Below, in pieces: positions 26,477-36,100 of a DNA stretch of 64,000 nt; within the stretch, counting starts at the first letter, position 1, and each line of letters begins with the position of its first letter. Position numbers and translations under genes: made by a program. The stretch is taken from assembly GCA_009911185.1 (NCBI GenBank), contig QXWW01000013.1:42231-106230 (forward strand), read 5' to 3'. This stretch comes from Lachnospiraceae bacterium. GTDB lineage: Bacteria; Bacillota; Clostridia; Lachnospirales; Lachnospiraceae. The notes below the pieces were generated by a model. The model saw nothing but the letters and a program-made list of their open reading frames with translations, made no database searches and was not told where the DNA came from.

Positions 26477-26723
26477 CAAACTTATCGCACTGCGGCGGAT
26501 ATGTATCATGTGCATCAATAATATCAACGGCCGGCATTATAACTTGGTTGTCATTGCTAAATGTAAAAGTCTGCGGTATCAAACCTTGAGAAACATAACT
26601 GCCTTTTAACTGGCCATTAGAAATTACTACCACCATACAGACTATCAGTACCAAAACCAATGCGGCACTGATAAGCCGTTTAGGCGGGATATCAATACCA
26701 AACTGCTCCTCTAAATACTTCAA
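26463..26723 (-). pseudogene. truncated single-pass membrane protein
   Basis: 86 residues: a short cytoplasmic head (MKYLEEQFGIDIPPKRL), one membrane helix (about 18-36), then GSYVSQGLIPQTFTFSNDN, which looks like the start of a lipocalin-like outside domain seen in small Clostridia surface proteins. The last residues (KFVFLL) are encoded by the palindromic repeat arm, so the repeat appears to have cut off the 3' end. I do not know the function. Confidence 0.5.
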
Positions 26724-26774
26724 CCGTACTGCGCTTTTTTCATTTATTATATAACAGAACCTCCCATTATTCAG

Positions 26775-26957
26775 CTAATACATCCCGGCATGTGCTTTCA
26801 TTTCCCTGTTTATGGCTCTCAACCCTCGCACAATTTTTCGAAGCATCTCATTTGAACCGTCAAAATTAAGAATGTTCTGAAACCACATAAAGTTTGACAC
26901 ATTAATCATAATTAACGTAACATGCTTATTATTAGCAATATTTCTCTTCCTATCCAC
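26775..26957 (-). pseudogene. possible GGDEF-domain remnant
   Basis: A 60-codon frame with a GTG start reads HVTLIMINVSNFMWFQNIL and SNEMLRKIVRGLRAINREM, which resembles the first half of a GGDEF fold (hydrophobic strand, DxxxF-like turn, GDxxL helix). The GGDEF loop itself is absent. Upstream codons are interrupted by a stop. Weak assignment. Confidence 0.35.
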
Positions 26958-27057
26958 AGCATATGCACCACAACATCATTTGACATTACTACTTTTGATG
27001 GCTTCATATTACGAATTGACTGTAGTAAACCAGAAAATGGCTTAAAAACACCCCTTG

Positions 27058-27190
27058 GACTGACCATGTGATAAATGCTTTAGCAATTGACAATCCCCTT
27101 GCATATGTAAGGCTTTATCTGCATAATGAAATGCAGATATGTATAGACGCGGAAGACAGCTTGGCTATATGGCAAAATGAAAAATGCTAA
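27058..27190 (+). pseudogene. unidentified 3' gene fragment
   Basis: Plus-strand codons read ALAIDNPLAYVRLYLHNEM and CIDAEDSLAIWQNEKC before a stop. There is no start. It ends 28 bp ahead of a rho-independent terminator, which supports a former gene end. Family not recognised. Confidence 0.4.
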
Positions 27191-27217
27191 GAATAATTCT
27201 GGTATGAGACTATATAA

Positions 27218-27259
27218 ACTTGCAATGAAATGAGGCTGTGATTCCCTTGCAAGTTTTTT
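27218..27259 (+). terminator. rho-independent terminator
   Basis: ACTTGCAA pairs with TTGCAAGT and runs into TTTTTT on the plus strand. Confidence 0.65.
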
Positions 27260-27315
27260 GTCGCAAAATCGACTTCTTAATTATCTCAATACGTTTTCCT
27301 ATGTTGTGTTAATTT

Positions 27316-28203
27316 CTATGCTGGAAACGGATAACCCGGAATGAGCATCATAAGAGTACCTGCCACGACTGCTGCAAGCCCTATAGAGGATTTCTTTGAT
27401 AACCGTTCCCCAAACACAAGATAGGAAAACAGTATCGTAACAAGAATACTTAGTTTATCAATGGGAACAATCACACTGGCAGGTCCATCCTGCAATGCCC
27501 TGTAATAACACAGCCAGGAACCTCCGGTTGCCAGCCCGGACAGCACAATAAAGCCCAGCTCTTTGGAAGGGATTTTTCTCACTTCATACTGCACTCCTTT
27601 CACATATACCATAAGCCATGCCATTACCAAAACAACACCCGTACGGATTGCGGTCCCAAGATTGGACTTTATCCCATTAATTCCCACCTTTCCAAGAATG
27701 GATGTCAGACTGGCAAAAACGGCAGAGCCTGTAGCGTACAGAAACCAGTTGTTTCCCTTTGTCTGACCTCTTTTTCCCTCCATATCTTTTTTCTCAATCA
27801 TCATAAGTGTTCCTGCGCCAATAAACACCACACCCGCCGCTTTTGGAATGCTAAGCTCCTCGTGAAGAAAAATAAAAGCCAGAAGAATCGTAAGAATCAC
27901 ACTTGACTTATCAATGGGAACAACTTTGTTGATATCCCCCACCTGCAATGCCTTGAAATAACACAGCCAGGATGCGCCTGTTGCAATCCCCGACAAAATA
28001 AGGAATATCCATGTCCTTCCAGAAATAGTCCCTATCTGAGAATAAGAACCGGACAAAAATACTAAAAGCCATGAAAACACCAGCACCACAATGGTACGAA
28101 TCGCCGTTGCGACGGTAGAATCTGTTTTCTTAATCCCACACTTTGCAAGAATGGAAGTAAGTCCTGCAAACAAAGCAGAACTAAACGCATAGATAAGCCA
28201 CAT
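27316..28203 (-). CDS. EamA/DMT family transporter
   Basis: A 295-residue protein of ten membrane helices made of two homologous EamA halves: YAFSSALFAGLTSILAKCGI is echoed by YATGSAVFASLTSILGKVGI, and GDINKVVPIDKSSVILTIL by GPASVIVPIDKLSILVTIL. Some members export amino acids or metabolites; the substrate cannot be deduced. It stands alone, 30 bp downstream of the pho operon on the same strand, so read-through is possible. Confidence 0.9.
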   Translation of the reverse strand: MWLIYAFSSALFAGLTSILAKCGIKKTDSTVATAIRTIVVLVFSWLLVFLSGSYSQIGTISGRTWIFLILSGIATGASWLCYFKALQVGDINKVVPIDKSSVILTILLAFIFLHEELSIPKAAGVVFIGAGTLMMIEKKDMEGKRGQTKGNNWFLYATGSAVFASLTSILGKVGINGIKSNLGTAIRTGVVLVMAWLMVYVKGVQYEVRKIPSKELGFIVLSGLATGGSWLCYYRALQDGPASVIVPIDKLSILVTILFSYLVFGERLSKKSSIGLAAVVAGTLMMLIPGYPFPA

Positions 28204-28233
28204 GGAATCACTCCTCTCCGATGTATCATGTTT

Positions 28234-29481
28234 TCAAACACTAAAACTTCTCAACGTTTCATACAACTCATTCTGTCTGATGGGTTTTGTCAAATGGGCG
28301 TTCATGCCTGCTTTCTGTGTTCTGCGTATATCCTCCTCGTAGGCATCGGCAGTCATAGCAATAATAGGAACCGTTACGGCATCTCTTCTTGGTAATGCGC
28401 GAATTGTCTTCGTTGCAGACAGGCCGTCCATAACCGGCATTCTGATATCCATTAAAATTGCATCAAACATATTTTGTGGACAATTGTTAAATATGTTGAC
28501 GGCAAGCTGCCCGTTTTCTGCCGTTGTAACATCAATGTGTTCCTCTTCAAGCATTATTTTCGCAATTTCCATATTAACTTCGTTATCCTCAACGAGAAGA
28601 ATTTTCCATCCCTTCAGATCAATATCAGATTCCTGCACCGCTTTTGGTTGTTTGTATTGATTGGGTACTATATCGAACCTTATCTCAACGACAAATCTGC
28701 TGCCGACGCCCTGCTCACTTTCCACCGTTATTGTACCTTTCATCAAATCGACCAATTTCTTGGTAATCGCCATCCCAAGTCCGGTGCCTTTCTGATTACT
28801 ACAGTTTCCCGTGTTTTCCTGAGAGAAAGATTCCCATATTTTCTCAAGAAAAGACGGTTTCATTCCAATTCCTGTATCTTCTATCTCAAAATGATACACT
28901 GCTTTTCCATTACCCTCAGAAATCTCTCGTACCTGAAAATAAATTTTACCTCCATCCGGAGTGAATTTTACGGCATTTCCCAGAATGTTAATTAAAATCT
29001 GGCGCAGATGTAATTCATCGCCCAGCAGTATGGGATTCTTAAAGGCCGCAATTTCTCTGACCAGTTCTATCTTTCGGTATACTAACAGACTCTCGGTAAT
29101 CAATGTACAATGTGCAACCACTTCCCGAATATCCATCGCTTCATGGTTAAGCGCCACCTTTCCGCTTTCTATTCGGCTCATGTCCAAAATATCATTCAGC
29201 AGGGAAATAAGATGTTCAGAGGAACGGTCAATTTTTTTCAGACAGTCCAGTACCCTGTCTTTATCATCAACATTCTTAATGGCAATGCCTGTCATCCCAA
29301 TAATACCGTTCATCGGCGTGCGTATATCATGGGACATATGGGAAAGAAATGCCGTTTTTGTTTTATTCGCATTCTCCGCCTGTAATACTTTTTCCTCCAG
29401 TAATCGTTTTTCTTCCAGGAGGAATGCATTTTTCCGCTTCAAACTTTTCATCTGTTTCTTTTTTTTCGTCTTTTTTTTCAT
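28234..29481 (-). CDS. sensorless hybrid histidine kinase coupled to PhoR
   Basis: 415 residues. A Lys-rich N-terminus and a short coiled coil (LLEEKRLLEEKVLQAE) lead directly to HisKA (LSHMSHDIRTPMNGI), HATPase_c (LGNAVKFTPDGG, EDTGIGMK, KGTGLGMAITK) and a receiver domain (WKILLVEDNEVN, phospho-Asp in AILMDIRMPVMDG). There is no membrane, PAS or GAF input domain. Its ATG overlaps the phoR stop by 4 bp, so it is translated with the phosphate sensor; a role as phosphorelay partner is inference. Confidence 0.9.
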   Translation of the reverse strand: MKKKTKKKKQMKSLKRKNAFLLEEKRLLEEKVLQAENANKTKTAFLSHMSHDIRTPMNGIIGMTGIAIKNVDDKDRVLDCLKKIDRSSEHLISLLNDILDMSRIESGKVALNHEAMDIREVVAHCTLITESLLVYRKIELVREIAAFKNPILLGDELHLRQILINILGNAVKFTPDGGKIYFQVREISEGNGKAVYHFEIEDTGIGMKPSFLEKIWESFSQENTGNCSNQKGTGLGMAITKKLVDLMKGTITVESEQGVGSRFVVEIRFDIVPNQYKQPKAVQESDIDLKGWKILLVEDNEVNMEIAKIMLEEEHIDVTTAENGQLAVNIFNNCPQNMFDAILMDIRMPVMDGLSATKTIRALPRRDAVTVPIIAMTADAYEEDIRRTQKAGMNAHLTKPIRQNELYETLRSFSV

Positions 29482-31163
29482 GGTTCACCTCCGGCAAAAC
29501 TGTCCTTCCCAAATTGAACCGCAACCGTCGTTCCCTTCCCCTCGGTGCTCTCAAGTCTGATTTTTGCATGATGGTAAATTGCGCCATGCTTTACAATGGC
29601 AAGCCCTAACCCTGTGCCTCCAACCTGTTTGGAATGGCTCTTATCCACCCTGTAAAAGCGTTCAAACACCCTGCTTTGGTGAACGGCAGGAATACCGATT
29701 CCCGTATCTCTTACCAAAACCGTCACACCGCCCTCCGTTGTATTGATTATAAAATCAACGGTCCCGTTTTCTTTATTATACTTAATCGCATTATCCAGCA
29801 GATTGCAAAACATTTCCTCCAGAATTTTGCGTACCCCGGTTATCTCCGTTTTGCCGCCAATCAGATTCAGGGCAATGTTTCTTTTTTCTGCCTGGCCTTG
29901 CAAATGACTGATAATTTTCTCTGACAGTTCATACAAATCAACAGTTTCACTTTGAAAGGGTATGCTCTTTCCATCCAGCTCCGATATTTTTATAATATCC
30001 GTCACCAGTGTAATCAGTCTCTGTGCCTCCTCATAAATGGATGCAGAGAAATCAACTACTGTATCCTGGGAAACGTCTCCCTCTTTCATTAGTTCCGCAA
30101 ACCCGGAAATAGAAGTAAGAGGCGTTTTTAATTCATGGGAAACATTGGCTGTAAATTCGCGGCGGAGCGTTTCCCTTTTTTCCCTCTCCGTAATATCTAA
30201 AATAATAATAACCGCACCGATTACCTCTTTTTTTTCAAAAACCGGATTGGCAATCATGCTGTAACAGCATTCCTCACGCATCATGGTATTTTCTGCTTTT
30301 TCTCCCGCAAGCGCCTTTGATACGGTATTCCTGAAATCCTTTGCCCTGCAGATTGCAAGCACATTACCGCTGGCTGGAGGAGTAATACCAAACAATTCCA
30401 ATGCAGCAGAATTATAAGACAAAAGACTGGCATCCCTATCAATTACCAGAAATCCTTCGCTCATATTTTCCGTAATCAGATGAAACTCCACCTGTTTCTT
30501 ATGGGCATCTGCAAGCTGTTCCTCAATGGTCCTGTTCTGTTCTGCCAGTTTTTTCAGAAGAGGTGTCAGTTCCTCATACGTCACATTGTTTTCCGGAGAT
30601 TCCAAATCAAGCTCATTGATTGGTTCTATAATTACTTTCGATACCCTTAGTGAAAGTACGAATGTCAGAATTACTGCAGCCGCCAGCACAATCAGAAGCG
30701 GCTGGAGCATTCCAAGCAGAACCGTAATCACTGTGTACTGTGTGGTCGAAACCCTTAAGATACTGCCATCAGAAAGCCTTACCGCATAATTTACAGTTTT
30801 TTCCGTTAATGTCTGAGAATAGCGGATACTCTTTCCCTTCCCGTTCTTCATTGCTGCATTGATTTCTTCTCTGTCTGCATGGTTATCCAGTTTTTCCGCC
30901 TCTGCATCGCTGTCAAACAGTACCTTTCCATCTGCATCAATCAAAGTAACCCGATTCGTCTGTTTCTCAAATCCGTCAAAAAAACGGACGCCTGTTTTTT
31001 CAACTGTCTGTGAAAGATAGCCTGCTTCATTCTCAAGCTCTTTCTGGATCTGTTCCTCAAAAAAATGAAATAAAACCCCTATAATCAGGGCAATGGTTGT
31101 AACCAAAACAAGAAAGGCTGTCAAAAAGGACGATTGAAATATTTTTTTATGCATAGCTGCCAC
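29478..31163 (-). CDS. phoR: phosphate sensor histidine kinase PhoR
   Basis: 561 residues: N-terminal membrane helix (about 12-32), outside domain (35-150), second helix (about 152-172), a PAS domain (about 225-330, with FLVIDRDASLLSYNSAALE), HisKA with phospho-His in ANVSHELKTPLTSISG, and HATPase_c with LLDNAIKYN, VRDTGIGIP and GTGLGLAIVKHG. Position next to phoB and pst supports the phosphate role. The start may be the second Met (MHKKIFQ, 31154). The 5' end overlaps phoB by 17 bp. Confidence 0.92.
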   Translation of the reverse strand: MAAMHKKIFQSSFLTAFLVLVTTIALIIGVLFHFFEEQIQKELENEAGYLSQTVEKTGVRFFDGFEKQTNRVTLIDADGKVLFDSDAEAEKLDNHADREEINAAMKNGKGKSIRYSQTLTEKTVNYAVRLSDGSILRVSTTQYTVITVLLGMLQPLLIVLAAAVILTFVLSLRVSKVIIEPINELDLESPENNVTYEELTPLLKKLAEQNRTIEEQLADAHKKQVEFHLITENMSEGFLVIDRDASLLSYNSAALELFGITPPASGNVLAICRAKDFRNTVSKALAGEKAENTMMREECCYSMIANPVFEKKEVIGAVIIILDITEREKRETLRREFTANVSHELKTPLTSISGFAELMKEGDVSQDTVVDFSASIYEEAQRLITLVTDIIKISELDGKSIPFQSETVDLYELSEKIISHLQGQAEKRNIALNLIGGKTEITGVRKILEEMFCNLLDNAIKYNKENGTVDFIINTTEGGVTVLVRDTGIGIPAVHQSRVFERFYRVDKSHSKQVGGTGLGLAIVKHGAIYHHAKIRLESTEGKGTTVAVQFGKDSFAGGEP

Positions 31164-31824
31164 CCCCTATTTTATAACCAATGCCCTTTACCGTCTGAAT
31201 CAGACTGCCCGCCTCACCCAGCTTTACCCGCAGCTTGCGGATATGGACATCTAAGGTTCTTGACTCGGTATAATATTCCCCCCACACTCTGGTAAGCAGG
31301 GTGTTACGGTCTACTACGCTGCCTTCTGCTTCCAAAAGAGCAATCAGCAGCAGATACTCCTTATAGGAAAGCTCTATTTCCTGGCCGGAAACTGAAATAA
31401 TGTGCTTTGCAGGCTCTACATACAGTTCTCCAATCTGAAATATGTTCTTCGATCTCGTCTTGTCATAGCGGCGGATGACTGCCCGTACTCTTGAAATCAG
31501 TTCCATTGTCCCGAAAGGTTTCGCGATATAATCATCTGCTCCCATGTCAAGACCTGTGACCTTGTCAAATTCACTGTCTTTTGCAGTAAGCATCATGACG
31601 GGAATCTGCTCTGTTTTATTGTTCTCTTTCAGTCTTTTCAGGATAGACAGGCCATCTTCTTCCGGAAGCATAATGTCCAGTATGACAAGCTGCGGCATAA
31701 CAGTACGCATATGTTCCCAAAACTCCGTTGGAACAGAGAAACCTGTCACCTCAAATCCCTCTTTTGCCAGAGCATACTTTACAAGTTTTCTGATATTGTC
31801 ATCATCTTCCACCAGATAAATCAT
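31147..31824 (-). CDS. phoB: PhoB/PhoP-type response regulator
   Basis: An OmpR-family regulator of 225 residues: acidic pair in YLVEDDDN, phospho-Asp in LVILDIMLPEEDG, Lys in YIAKPFG, and a winged-helix output ending VRKL-type DVHIRKLRVKLGE and TVKGIGYKI. It should bind the TTAACA-type box before pstS. The gene overlaps phoU by 23 bp and phoR by 17 bp. Confidence 0.93.
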   Translation of the reverse strand: MIYLVEDDDNIRKLVKYALAKEGFEVTGFSVPTEFWEHMRTVMPQLVILDIMLPEEDGLSILKRLKENNKTEQIPVMMLTAKDSEFDKVTGLDMGADDYIAKPFGTMELISRVRAVIRRYDKTRSKNIFQIGELYVEPAKHIISVSGQEIELSYKEYLLLIALLEAEGSVVDRNTLLTRVWGEYYTESRTLDVHIRKLRVKLGEAGSLIQTVKGIGYKIGGGSYA

Positions 31825-32503
31825 GGGGATCCCTCCTTGTGTCCTGTTCCCGATGGTGGGACGGATTTTTATGTTTTCCCGTAATGGAATACACTACCCA
31901 CTCGGCAATATTTTCCGCATGGTCGCCAATGCGTTCAAAATATTTTGCAATCATCAGCAAATCAATCAGCGCTTCCGCATTGCGGCCGCTCTCTGTTATA
32001 GATTTTATCAACTCGTCCTTTACCTTGTCAAACAATTCATCCACCAGATTATCATGTTCTATTGCCTGATAAGCAATATCCATATCCATCTTCACAAAGG
32101 ATTCCACACTTTCCGAAACCATCTTGATGACAGCGTCTGCCATATCCCGGATATGTGTGCTGCCCTCAATACCGCTTTCTGCCACATAGGGAGCTATTTC
32201 CACGATATCTGACGCCTGGTCTCCGATCCGTTCCATGTCGGAAATCATTTTCAGAGCAGAGGAAACTACCCGTAAATCCCCGGCCACCGGCTGTTGCTGC
32301 AAAATCAGTTTCATACAGAGTGTTTCAATATCCCGCTCCTTTTCGTCAATCTGGCTGTCGGCTGCAAGGCAGGCATCCCTGCTGTCCTCATCACTGTCTG
32401 TCAGATATTTTACTGCATTGGTAATTGCCTCCTCACACAATGCTCCCATTGTAATCAGTTCTGCATTAAGCTGTGATAACTGTCTGTCAAATTTATTCCG
32501 CAT
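31802..32503 (-). CDS. phoU: phosphate signalling protein PhoU
   Basis: PhoU (233 residues) relays the state of the Pst transporter to PhoR. Two repeats of a three-helix unit carry the conserved acidic metal motifs: DMERIGDQASDI in the first and YFERIGDHAENIAEWVVY in the second. The C-terminus is a short basic tail. The start overlaps the pstB stop. Confidence 0.94.
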   Translation of the reverse strand: MRNKFDRQLSQLNAELITMGALCEEAITNAVKYLTDSDEDSRDACLAADSQIDEKERDIETLCMKLILQQQPVAGDLRVVSSALKMISDMERIGDQASDIVEIAPYVAESGIEGSTHIRDMADAVIKMVSESVESFVKMDMDIAYQAIEHDNLVDELFDKVKDELIKSITESGRNAEALIDLLMIAKYFERIGDHAENIAEWVVYSITGKHKNPSHHREQDTRRDPHDLSGGR

Positions 32504-33255
32504 TATCCAAACCTCCCTGTTATATAATCCTCTGTCCTCTTGTCGGAAGGAGAGGAGAACATCTTTTCCGTACTGTCAAATTCGACGACATCTCCTAACA
32601 AAAAGAAAGCCGTTTTATCCGCAATCCGCACCGCCTGCTGCATATTGTGCGTTACCATAATAATCGTGTAATTTTCCTTTAATTCCATTGTCAAATCTTC
32701 AATCTTGGAAGTTGAAATCGGATCAAGCGCTGATGTGGGCTCATCCATCAGAAGAACCTCCGGTTCAACGGCAAGTGCCCTTGCGATACAGAGTCTCTGC
32801 TGCTGCCCGCCGCTCATTCCCAATGCACTTTTTTTCAGTCTGTCTTTACATTCTTCCCAGATGGCTGCCTGTGTCAGGGAACGCTCCACGATTTCATCCA
32901 GTTTCACTCTCGACTTCACGCCATGTATTCTCGGTCCATAGGCAATGTTGTCATAAATACTCATAGGAAATGGATTTGGTTTCTGAAACACCATTCCCAC
33001 ACGTTTGCGCAAAATATTGACATCTATTTCCCGGTAAACATCTGTTCCTGACAGTTTTATCTCACCCTCGATCCGGCAATTCTCTACTAAGTCATTCATA
33101 CGGTTTAGGGTTTTTAAGTAAGTAGATTTGCCACATCCGGAGGGCCCGATCAGAGCCGTAATTTCCTTTTCCGGCAGAGACAGATTGATATTTTTCAGGG
33201 CATGATTCGAGCCATACCATAAATTCAAATCTTTCGTTGTAATCATATCATTCAT
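32503..33255 (-). CDS. pstB: phosphate ABC transporter ATPase
   Basis: The 250-residue ATPase has Walker A in [19 protein letters not shown], the phosphate-type Q-loop in [19 protein letters not shown], signature [16 protein letters not shown], Walker [13 protein letters not shown] and the switch His in [10 protein letters not shown]. It energises import by PstCA. It lies 3 bp after pstA. Confidence 0.96.
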   Translation of the reverse strand: MNDMITTKDLNLWYGSNHALKNINLSLPEKEITALIGPSGCGKSTYLKTLNRMNDLVENCRIEGEIKLSGTDVYREIDVNILRKRVGMVFQKPNPFPMSIYDNIAYGPRIHGVKSRVKLDEIVERSLTQAAIWEECKDRLKKSALGMSGGQQQRLCIARALAVEPEVLLMDEPTSALDPISTSKIEDLTMELKENYTIIMVTHNMQQAVRIADKTAFFLLGDVVEFDSTEKMFSSPSDKRTEDYITGRFG

Positions 33256-33258
33256 ATC

Positions 33259-34116
33259 TTACTCTCTCCTTAGTTTTTTTGCTGCCAGTTTCGCTGACAT
33301 ATTGATGAAGAATGTCAGTAACAGCAGTATCACAGCAATCGCAAAGGCGACGTCAAACTGCCCCCGTTCCTTTGCATACATATAGAGGGCGACAGTCAGG
33401 GAAGAACCGGCATTTCCCGGCTGCACAGCCCCTACCGCACTTAACATTTCATTTGCCATTCCAGCAGTAAACAAAAGTGCCGCACTTTCTCCTACCACTC
33501 TGCCTATGGACAAAATGCATCCTGTCACAACACCGTCAATCACACAGGGCAGGACAACGGTACGAATCATGTACCATTTTCCGGCACCCAGCCCCAATGA
33601 ACCTTCCCGATATGACGCAGGCACGGTTTTCAGGCTTTCCTGTGTGGTGCGGATAATCGTCGGCAGTGTCATAACCACAAGCGTAAGTGATCCTGCAAGC
33701 AAACTTGTTCCCAATGAAAAAAACTGTACAAACACCAGCATACCAACCAGTCCATATATGATAGATGGGATTCCTGCAAGTGTTTCCGTTGCCAGCTCAA
33801 TTACCCTCACAAGTTTTCTGTTCTTTGCATACTCGTTCAGATAAATAGCTGCACCTGCCCCAAGCGGCAATACAATGATAAGTGTCAGGATGATAATATA
33901 TACCGTATTCAGAATATTAGGCAGGATTCCAACCGTTCCCTTCAGGAGACTGGGTTTCGTAGAGATAAGTTCCCATGAAATATAGGGGATTCCACGATAA
34001 AGGATATACCCGATCAATCCCAGCAAAAGAACGCAAATCAACCCTGCTGCCAGATACATTAGTATATTCCAAAGTAATCCTTTCATTTTTCTTGTCTTGG
34101 AAATTGTATCAGCCAT
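33259..34116 (-). CDS. pstA: phosphate ABC transporter permease PstA
   Basis: A 285-residue permease with six membrane helices and the EAA-type loop in REGSLGLGAGKWYMIRTVVLP. The segment LAGIPSIIYGLVGMLVF is shared with PstC and diagnostic for Pst permeases. The start overlaps the pstC stop by 8 bp. Confidence 0.95.
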   Translation of the reverse strand: MADTISKTRKMKGLLWNILMYLAAGLICVLLLGLIGYILYRGIPYISWELISTKPSLLKGTVGILPNILNTVYIIILTLIIVLPLGAGAAIYLNEYAKNRKLVRVIELATETLAGIPSIIYGLVGMLVFVQFFSLGTSLLAGSLTLVVMTLPTIIRTTQESLKTVPASYREGSLGLGAGKWYMIRTVVLPCVIDGVVTGCILSIGRVVGESAALLFTAGMANEMLSAVGAVQPGNAGSSLTVALYMYAKERGQFDVAFAIAVILLLLTFFINMSAKLAAKKLRRE

Positions 34117-34999
34117 TTTGTCTTCTTCCTTTCACAATCAGATTTAGGACAACATTGATAGCCATAATAAACAGGAACAACACAAGGGCAATGGAAAAAA
34201 GTGCCTGCCGCTGCAATCCGGAGGAATAAGACATCTCACTTGCTACGGCTGTTGTCAGAAATCGCACACTGCCAAATAGTTTGGGCATATTGGCGACATT
34301 TCCTGCTACCATCATCACAGCCATTGCCTCGCCGATTGCCCTGCCGATTCCCAGCACAACGGCTGTAATAATGCCGCTTTTTGCTGCCGGTACTACTACC
34401 TTAAATACTGTTTCCGTCTTAGTTGCCCCCAATGCAAGAGATGCCTCCTCATATTCTTTCGGCACTGCCTTAATCGCTGTCTCCGAAACGGATATGACCG
34501 AAGGAAGAATCATGATAGCAAGGACAAGGACAGCCGAAAACAGATTTGCCCCATCGGGAAGATGAAAGAGTTCCCTGACAGACGGCACGATCAGTATCAT
34601 TCCCACCAATCCATAAACAACAGAAGGGATTCCCGCCAGCAGATCCACCACATTCCTCACAATGCTGCCAACTCCCTGCGGAGACATTTTCGCCAGAAAA
34701 ATGGCACATAAAAGCCCGATCGGTACTCCAATAAGTATTGCTCCGCAGGTTCCATACACCGATGTCAGTATAAACGGCAGGATACCATAAGAAGGAGGAA
34801 CAGCAGTGGATGCCCATGACTTTCCAAAAAGGAAATCAGAAAGCCCAATTTTCTGTATTGCCGGAATCCCGCTTGTTACCAGAAATACTGTAATGAGTAA
34901 GACAAATAGAATGGTAAGCATACCACACATCAGGAATAGCAGATTCATTGCTTTTTCTATCAGTCCCGCCGTCTTTTTTATCTTATTCATAACATTCAT
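34109..34999 (-). CDS. pstC: phosphate ABC transporter permease PstC
   Basis: A 296-residue permease with six helices; LLAGIPSVVYGLVGMILIV and the EAA loop EEASLALGATKTETVFKVV identify it. It forms the membrane channel with PstA. It begins 9 bp after the pstS stop. Confidence 0.95.
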   Translation of the reverse strand: MNVMNKIKKTAGLIEKAMNLLFLMCGMLTILFVLLITVFLVTSGIPAIQKIGLSDFLFGKSWASTAVPPSYGILPFILTSVYGTCGAILIGVPIGLLCAIFLAKMSPQGVGSIVRNVVDLLAGIPSVVYGLVGMILIVPSVRELFHLPDGANLFSAVLVLAIMILPSVISVSETAIKAVPKEYEEASLALGATKTETVFKVVVPAAKSGIITAVVLGIGRAIGEAMAVMMVAGNVANMPKLFGSVRFLTTAVASEMSYSSGLQRQALFSIALVLFLFIMAINVVLNLIVKGRRQNG

Positions 35000-35008
35000 A
35001 ACAGCCTC

Positions 35009-35857
35009 CTATCGTTTGATTGGCACTGCTCCAGCCTGTGTAATCAGATCATCTGCCTGCTCACTTGTGGCAAAATCAAAAAACTCCTGTGCCGCCTCAG
35101 AAAGAGAGGCATCTTTTTTTGTAACCAGTACAAAGTTTCTCTGAATTTTATACTGCCCGTTCTGAATTGTCTCTGTCGTTGGTTCTATGCCTTCAATGCT
35201 GACTGCCCTGACACTATCGTTTACAGAGGCAACAGAGGCATAGCCAATGGCGTTCGGATTGCCGGCTACCGTCTGTACCACATCACCAGTTGAGGTAAGT
35301 TCCTGAGAATATTTGCATTTATCCTTTGTACCGGTAACTTCCTCAAAACCATCCCTTGTTCCGGAGGCTGCCTCACGTCCAATACAGACAATGGGCGCAT
35401 CTTTCCCGCCAACCTCTTTCCAGTTATTAATCTCTCCTGTATAAATCCTGCCAACCTGTTCCACGCTCAAATCAGTAACCGGATTGTCCGGATTTATGAC
35501 AATTCCAATTCCATCAATGGCAACCACTGTGGCAGTTAGGTCTGACTGTTCCTCCTCTTTCAAATCCCGGCTCGCCAGCCCGATATCGCATCTTCCCTCT
35601 GATACCGCCTGAATACCTGCACTGGAACCTGTGGGGTTATAAGTAACCTTAATGTTCTCTTTTTCTTCCATGTATGCCTCACTCAGGAAACCGATGACTT
35701 TTTCCATCGAGGTAGAACCGTCTGTAGATACGGTCTGTGAATTTTCTGCTTTTTTACCGCCCGTATCTGATGTGCCGGACGGATTGTCTGTACCGCATCC
35801 TGTCATAACTCCTGTAAGCAGTGCTAACGCAACTGCAAATGTAATAATTTTCTTCAT
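35009..35857 (-). CDS. pstS: phosphate-binding lipoprotein PstS
   Basis: Signal peptide with lipobox LLTGVMTGC, then a Ser/Thr-rich linker and the binding protein proper: VSTDGSTSMEKVIGFLSEAY (phosphate-contacting TSTS-like loop), YNPTGSSAGIQAVSEGRCD, and IVCIGREAASGTRDGFEE. The 282-residue length is normal. It is the first gene of the operon, behind a clear PhoP box. Confidence 0.95.
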   Translation of the reverse strand: MKKIITFAVALALLTGVMTGCGTDNPSGTSDTGGKKAENSQTVSTDGSTSMEKVIGFLSEAYMEEKENIKVTYNPTGSSAGIQAVSEGRCDIGLASRDLKEEEQSDLTATVVAIDGIGIVINPDNPVTDLSVEQVGRIYTGEINNWKEVGGKDAPIVCIGREAASGTRDGFEEVTGTKDKCKYSQELTSTGDVVQTVAGNPNAIGYASVASVNDSVRAVSIEGIEPTTETIQNGQYKIQRNFVLVTKKDASLSEAAQEFFDFATSEQADDLITQAGAVPIKR

Positions 35858-35898
35858 AAATAAACACGCTCCTTTGAATTATTTTTTTGTACGAATAC

Positions 35899-35954
35899 AG
35901 TATAGATTCATCCATGTTAATTCTAAAAGTGCGTGTATGTTAATTCTATGTTAA
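35899..35954 (-). promoter_or_regulatory. PhoP/PhoB box and -10 of the pst operon
   Basis: On the minus strand TTAACA occurs three times. Two copies are exactly 11 bp apart (35949-35954 and 35938-35943) and the third (35915-35920) is 23 bp further on, close to two more helical steps. A TATACT -10 follows at 35899-35904 with no good -35. This is the layout of activator-dependent Pho promoters in Gram-positives. Confidence 0.8.
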
Positions 35955-35955
35955 T

Positions 35956-36100
35956 TTTTCGATTGCAGAAATGCTTGTTCCATCTCCACGTTCCAGAACC
36001 ACGCCAGCCTATATTCGATTCCCTGTCCGTTGAAGTCCTCATACACCGGGACCCCCTTTGGGTGTCTGCCACTATCAGACAAAGTGAACGCCGATCAAGA
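35956..36100 (-). pseudogene. unidentified gene remnant
   Basis: Minus-strand codons read SAFTLSDSGRHPKGVPVYED, FNGQGIEYRLAWFWNV, EMEQAFLQSKN and stop, a coherent protein end without a start. Its 3' end lies against the Pho box. GC content is higher than around it. I cannot name the family; mobile-element origin is a guess from the neighbourhood. Confidence 0.45.

Noticed and set aside
31360..31380. Additional palindromic repeat copy (CCTTATAGGAAA)
   Set aside because: Only one arm is present and it lies within conserved phoB codons; chance match. The same holds for ACTTATAGGAAA near 37308.
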